Positions 61,591 through 64,000 of a DNA stretch of 64,000 bases are shown here, one piece after another. Each line of letters starts with the position of its first letter. Position 1 is the first letter of the stretch. Source of the stretch: Actinomycetota bacterium (lineage in GTDB: Bacteria > Actinomycetota > Acidimicrobiia > IMCC26256 > PALSA-555). The translations under genes were made by a program, and so were the position numbers. Where the stretch lies: the NCBI GenBank assembly GCA_003140175.1, contig PLJD01000043.1:157628-221627 (forward strand). Reading direction: 5' to 3'. Under the pieces are notes generated by a model, which saw nothing but the letters and a program-made list of their open reading frames with translations, was not told where the DNA came from and ran no database searches.

Positions 61591-61610
61591 CTACCGACTG
61601 GTCGGTAGGG
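61591..61610. promoter_or_regulatory. Perfect 9-2-9 palindrome, TetR-type operator candidate
   Basis: CCTACCGAC-TG-GTCGGTAGG is a perfect inverted repeat with two central bases. The ACCGAC-N2-GTCGGT core is the classic shape of a TetR-family operator. It is upstream of the LLM/KAS III operon, 142 bp from the LLM start, and downstream of the hydroxyacyl-CoA dehydrogenase gene. No TetR gene is adjacent; the only one in the window is at 44122. Confidence 0.6.
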
Positions 61611-61700
61611 AGGCCAGCCGTAGCCTGGGGGGTCATCCGGAGCGAGCTCGGGTGACGGGTTCGGTCCGTTGCCCACGACCGTCCGCCCTTCGGTCGACGG

Positions 61701-62555
61701 CTACCGGCGGTACGGGTAGAAGCCCTGGCCGCTCTTCCGCCCCAGCCGCTCGGCGCTGACCATCCGTCGGAGCAACGGCGCGGGCGAGTAATGCGCGTCG
61801 CGGAACTCCAAGTAGAGCGCGTCGAGGATCGCGAGGCTCGTGTCCAGGCCGACGAGATCGAGCAGCTCGAGCGGCCCCATCGGGAAGTTGCAGCCGCCCT
61901 TCATCGCGGCGTCAATGTCGTCGCTCGACGCGACCCCGGCGTCGAGCAGCTTCACCGCATTGTTCAGGTACGGGAAGAGCAGCGCGCTGACCACGAACCC
62001 GGCCTGGTCCTTCACGTCGACCACGGTCTTGCCGCACGCCTCGGCGAAGGCGCGCGCCGTGACGATCGTCTGATCGGACGTCGTGATCGAGCGCACGATC
62101 TCGACCAGCCGCATCACCGGTGCGGGGTTGAAGAAGTGCACACCGCAGACGCGATCGGGCCGACCCGTCTCCATCGCGAGCTCGATGACCGGCAATGTGG
62201 AGGTGTTCGTAGCGAGGATCGAATCCTCTCTGCAGACGCGGTCGAGCTCGGTGAACAGCTGCTTCTTCGTGGCGAGATCCTCGACGATCGACTCAACGAC
62301 GAACTCGCACTCGGAAAGCTCACCGAGGTCGGTGACCGAGCGCACCCGCCCGAGGGTGGCAGTTCGCTCGCCATCGTCGAGCTTCGCGCGCTCGACCTGC
62401 TTGGCGAGGGAGCGCTCGAGCCCGGCGAGCAACGCGTGGGCACCGGACCGCGTCCGGCTGCGGAGGGTCACCTCGAAGCCAGCTTTGGCCGCGACCTCCG
62501 CCACCCCGGATCCCATGATTCCCGAGCCGACAACTCCGACCCGCTTGACCTCCAT
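61701..62555 (-). CDS. 3-hydroxybutyryl-CoA dehydrogenase family protein
   Basis: This 284-residue protein starts at ATG 62555. The Rossmann motif is VGVVGSGIMGSGVAEVA at the N-terminus. The catalytic His is in GVHFFNPAPVM (about residue 140) with the partner Glu following in LVEIV, and the C-terminal domain ends with RLGRKSGQGFYPY. Length and motifs match PaaH/Hbd-type enzymes, which oxidise 3-hydroxyacyl-CoA to 3-oxoacyl-CoA with NAD. It would fit the beta-oxidation functions of the window. No close operon partner is present. Confidence 0.94.
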   Translation of the reverse strand: MEVKRVGVVGSGIMGSGVAEVAAKAGFEVTLRSRTRSGAHALLAGLERSLAKQVERAKLDDGERTATLGRVRSVTDLGELSECEFVVESIVEDLATKKQLFTELDRVCREDSILATNTSTLPVIELAMETGRPDRVCGVHFFNPAPVMRLVEIVRSITTSDQTIVTARAFAEACGKTVVDVKDQAGFVVSALLFPYLNNAVKLLDAGVASSDDIDAAMKGGCNFPMGPLELLDLVGLDTSLAILDALYLEFRDAHYSPAPLLRRMVSAERLGRKSGQGFYPYRR

Positions 62556-62619
62556 CGAGGTTGTCCTCCCGCTGTCGACCTAGCCGAGCGAAGCTGGCTC
62601 GCCCACGCTCAGTAGAAGC

Positions 62620-62917
62620 TCACGGCGCATCGTGATCTGGAGTTCGCTCGCGACGGGACCGACGACGATCCCGTTGTCCGAGCGCTACGCCCCTGCCAGC
62701 CCGACGCACCCCTCGTCGACCCTGTCCTTGAACCCGTCCGCGCATGCTTCGCGGAGCCCTGCGGGAGGCCCCGCTCGAACTGCACCAGGAATCCGACCGG
62801 CCGATCGAGCAGAACCCTGCGCCGCGGCTTCGTCGCCGGCGAGTCGATCGATCCGGTCGAAGCCCCGCCGGGTCCGTCGAGCGCAGCACCCGGCCATCCG
62901 ACCTGGATCGCTTCCAC
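62620..62917 (-). pseudogene. Frameshifted relic of the 45035-type binding protein
   Basis: An ATG at 62917 starts MEAIQVGWPGAALDGPGG, matching MDAIKIGWLGAALDGPDG at 45035. The similarity then hops between frames: FDRIDRLAGDEAAAQG, then LDRPVGFLVQFERGLPQGSA, then DGFKDRVDEGCVGLAGA and finally SSDN/VVGP-like remains near 62640. At least three frame changes have occurred. The gene stops after about 100 residues of the 357. Confidence 0.75.
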
Positions 62918-62967
62918 GAACCGAACCCCCTCGCGGCGTCGCCACCCGACCGGGCGACGCGAACATG

Positions 62968-62980
62968 TATATTATATATA
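62968..62980. promoter_or_regulatory. AT-rich island (TATATTATATATA)
   Basis: A run of 13 A/T bases, exceptional in this GC-rich window, lies 25 bp before the secreted-hydrolase start at 63006. It is a strong candidate for the promoter melting region of that gene. Confidence 0.4.
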
Positions 62981-63005
62981 GCGGCGTGGAGCGGATCGGG
63001 GGCCC

Positions 63006-64000
63006 GTGTACCAGTGGACGGGGATTCAACGGGGGATCGGGGCGGCACTCGCCGCCTTCGCGCTGCTGGCCGTGGGCGGCTTCACGGGTGCGGCTGCTCA
63101 GGCGGCGACCGGGGCCACGACGCCCCACGCCGTCGGCGTGGTGACCGAGACGTTCGTCGACACCCGTCGGCCGACCCCGGCCCACGGCCCCAACCCGGCG
63201 CTCCCCTCGCGCACCTTGGTGACGACAATTTGGTACCCCGCGCAGGGCAGCCCGGCGTCGGGCACCCCAGTCCAGGGGGCAACCCCGGATCGCAGCGGCG
63301 GGCCGTACCCGCTCATCGTCTTCGGCCACGGCCTCGACGCCACTCCGCAGGCCTACGAGGCTCTGCTCAGCCGCTGGGCGGCCGCGGGCTACGTGGTCGC
63401 CGCGCCGCTCTTCCCGCTCACGAACGCCAACACGCCGGGCGGAGTTGACCCTGACGACGTCTTCAACCAGCCGGGGGACATGAGCTACGTCATCACGTCC
63501 GTCTTGGAGACTTCCGCCCAGAACACCGGCCCGCTCGCCGGCCTGGTCGCCCCCCACGAGGTCGGCGTGGCCGGGCACTCCGAGGGTGCCATCACCACGC
63601 TCGGCTTCTTCAATAGCTGCTGCCGGGACCCTCGAGTCAAAGCCACCGAAGTCCTCGACGGCGACCCACAGGCATACGCCAGCGGTCATTACGACTATCG
63701 CGGCGTGCCGCCGATGCTGGTGGTCCACGGTACGGCCGACGCGCTCCTGCCCTACAGCCAGATGGTCGGGGTCTTCAACAGCGCCAAGGGCCCCAAGGGG
63801 CTGCTGGCCCTCAACGGCGCCGGTCACGGCAACTGGCTCGCGCCATCGACCAAGTGGTTCCGGAGCGCATTCCAGACCACCACCGACTTCTTCGCCGCCT
63901 ACCTCCGAGGCGACAAGGCGGCCCTGGCCCGCATCCCCGCAGACGGGCAGCACGGCGTGAGCACGATGCATTTCGTACGGTGGGCTCAACCGGTGTGCGC
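63006..64000 (+). CDS. Secreted alpha/beta hydrolase (3' end outside window)
   Basis: The frame opens at GTG 63006 (MYQWTGIQRGIGAALAAFAL) and runs to the window end. An N-terminal signal peptide with a hydrophobic core at about 11-25 and a probable Ala-x-Ala cleavage near residue 32 is followed by an alpha/beta-hydrolase domain. The oxyanion region is FGHGLDATPQAY, the nucleophile elbow AGHSEGA, the acid in GTADALLPY and the His in GAGHGNW. The order resembles secreted chlorophyllase/cutinase-like or PET-hydrolase-like esterases. A pair of Cys in NSCCRD may form a disulfide. It is the only clearly exported enzyme in the window. Confidence 0.88.
   Translation, partial: MYQWTGIQRGIGAALAAFALLAVGGFTGAAAQAATGATTPHAVGVVTETFVDTRRPTPAHGPNPALPSRTLVTTIWYPAQGSPASGTPVQGATPDRSGGPYPLIVFGHGLDATPQAYEALLSRWAAAGYVVAAPLFPLTNANTPGGVDPDDVFNQPGDMSYVITSVLETSAQNTGPLAGLVAPHEVGVAGHSEGAITTLGFFNSCCRDPRVKATEVLDGDPQAYASGHYDYRGVPPMLVVHGTADALLPYSQMVGVFNSAKGPKGLLALNGAGHGNWLAPSTKWFRSAFQTTTDFFAAYLRGDKAALARIPADGQHGVSTMHFVRWAQPVC

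Noticed and set aside
1..64000. tRNA, rRNA, CRISPR arrays or riboswitches
   Set aside because: I looked for T-loop-like sequences, regularly spaced direct repeats and conserved riboswitch cores and saw none that held up. The only clear short repeats are at 11361, 37415 and 44050.

Overview
The window is GC-rich, dense DNA from what looks like an actinobacterium of catabolic lifestyle. An Acidimicrobiia-like or other uncultivated actinomycete lineage is my inference. The clues are strong G/C at third codon positions, frequent GTG starts, luciferase-like (possibly F420-dependent) oxidoreductases, paired acyl-CoA dehydrogenases, a KshA-like Rieske oxygenase, P450s, many SDRs and many ACMSD-type amidohydrolases. 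No rRNA, tRNA, CRISPR array, integrase or intact insertion sequence was seen. The window cuts one gene at each end.

Layout. (1) 1-8.4 kb: the end of a DUF1214-type gene, an AttH/CrtC-like protein, a dienelactone hydrolase, a frameshifted relic, a DUF35-thiolase fusion and a minus-strand SDR/LLM/SDR operon. (2) 8.5-12.9 kb: relics of an acyl-CoA dehydrogenase and an amidohydrolase, then two intact amidohydrolases flanking an acetoacetate-decarboxylase-like gene. (3) 13-20.3 kb: SDR, a membrane GAF-GGDEF protein, an alcohol-dehydrogenase relic coupled to an SDR, and a minus-strand acyl-CoA dehydrogenase pair preceded by an IclR-like fragment. (4) 20.4-39.6 kb: a long plus-strand catabolic cluster. 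It encodes an amidohydrolase, a thiamine-PP enzyme, aldehyde dehydrogenase, enoyl-CoA hydratase, Rieske oxygenase, two APH-type kinases, acyl-CoA ligase, two acyl-CoA dehydrogenases, a SnoaL-like protein, LLM, an unidentified protein, VOC, an Fe/2-oxoglutarate dioxygenase and a malate/lactate-type dehydrogenase, and ends with a divergent CaiB-type CoA transferase and a FadR-type GntR regulator. (5) 39.8-49.2 kb: a P450 with one in-frame stop followed by a sulfotransferase stump, an amidohydrolase/substrate-binding-protein operon facing a TetR gene, a second substrate-binding protein and three SDRs. (6) 49.2-56.6 kb: a DUF1214-type gene and an intact sulfotransferase behind a P450 stump, then SDR, HSL-type esterase, an intact P450 and another SDR. 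(7) 56.8-62.6 kb: two amidohydrolases behind a substrate-binding-protein relic, a KAS III-like and LLM operon, and a 3-hydroxyacyl-CoA dehydrogenase. (8) 62.6-64 kb: another relic and the start of a secreted alpha/beta hydrolase.

How the genes could work together. The large cluster has the parts for activating a carboxylic acid to its CoA ester (ligase, CoA transferase), hydroxylating it (dioxygenase, Rieske), cleaving a 2-hydroxyacyl-CoA with a thiamine-PP lyase, oxidising the aldehyde, and continuing by beta-oxidation. The two kinases next to the acyl-CoA dehydrogenases recall the phosphorylation-assisted catabolism of 4-hydroxyacyl-CoAs (P. putida lvaA, ACAD10/ACAD11). A shared motif close to YATCATRGC near three promoters suggests control by the GntR protein.

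The most striking genomic feature is decay. About a dozen partial or frameshifted relics lie between intact genes, and several match intact paralogues elsewhere in the window. The clearest case is two copies of a P450-sulfotransferase module that have decayed reciprocally.
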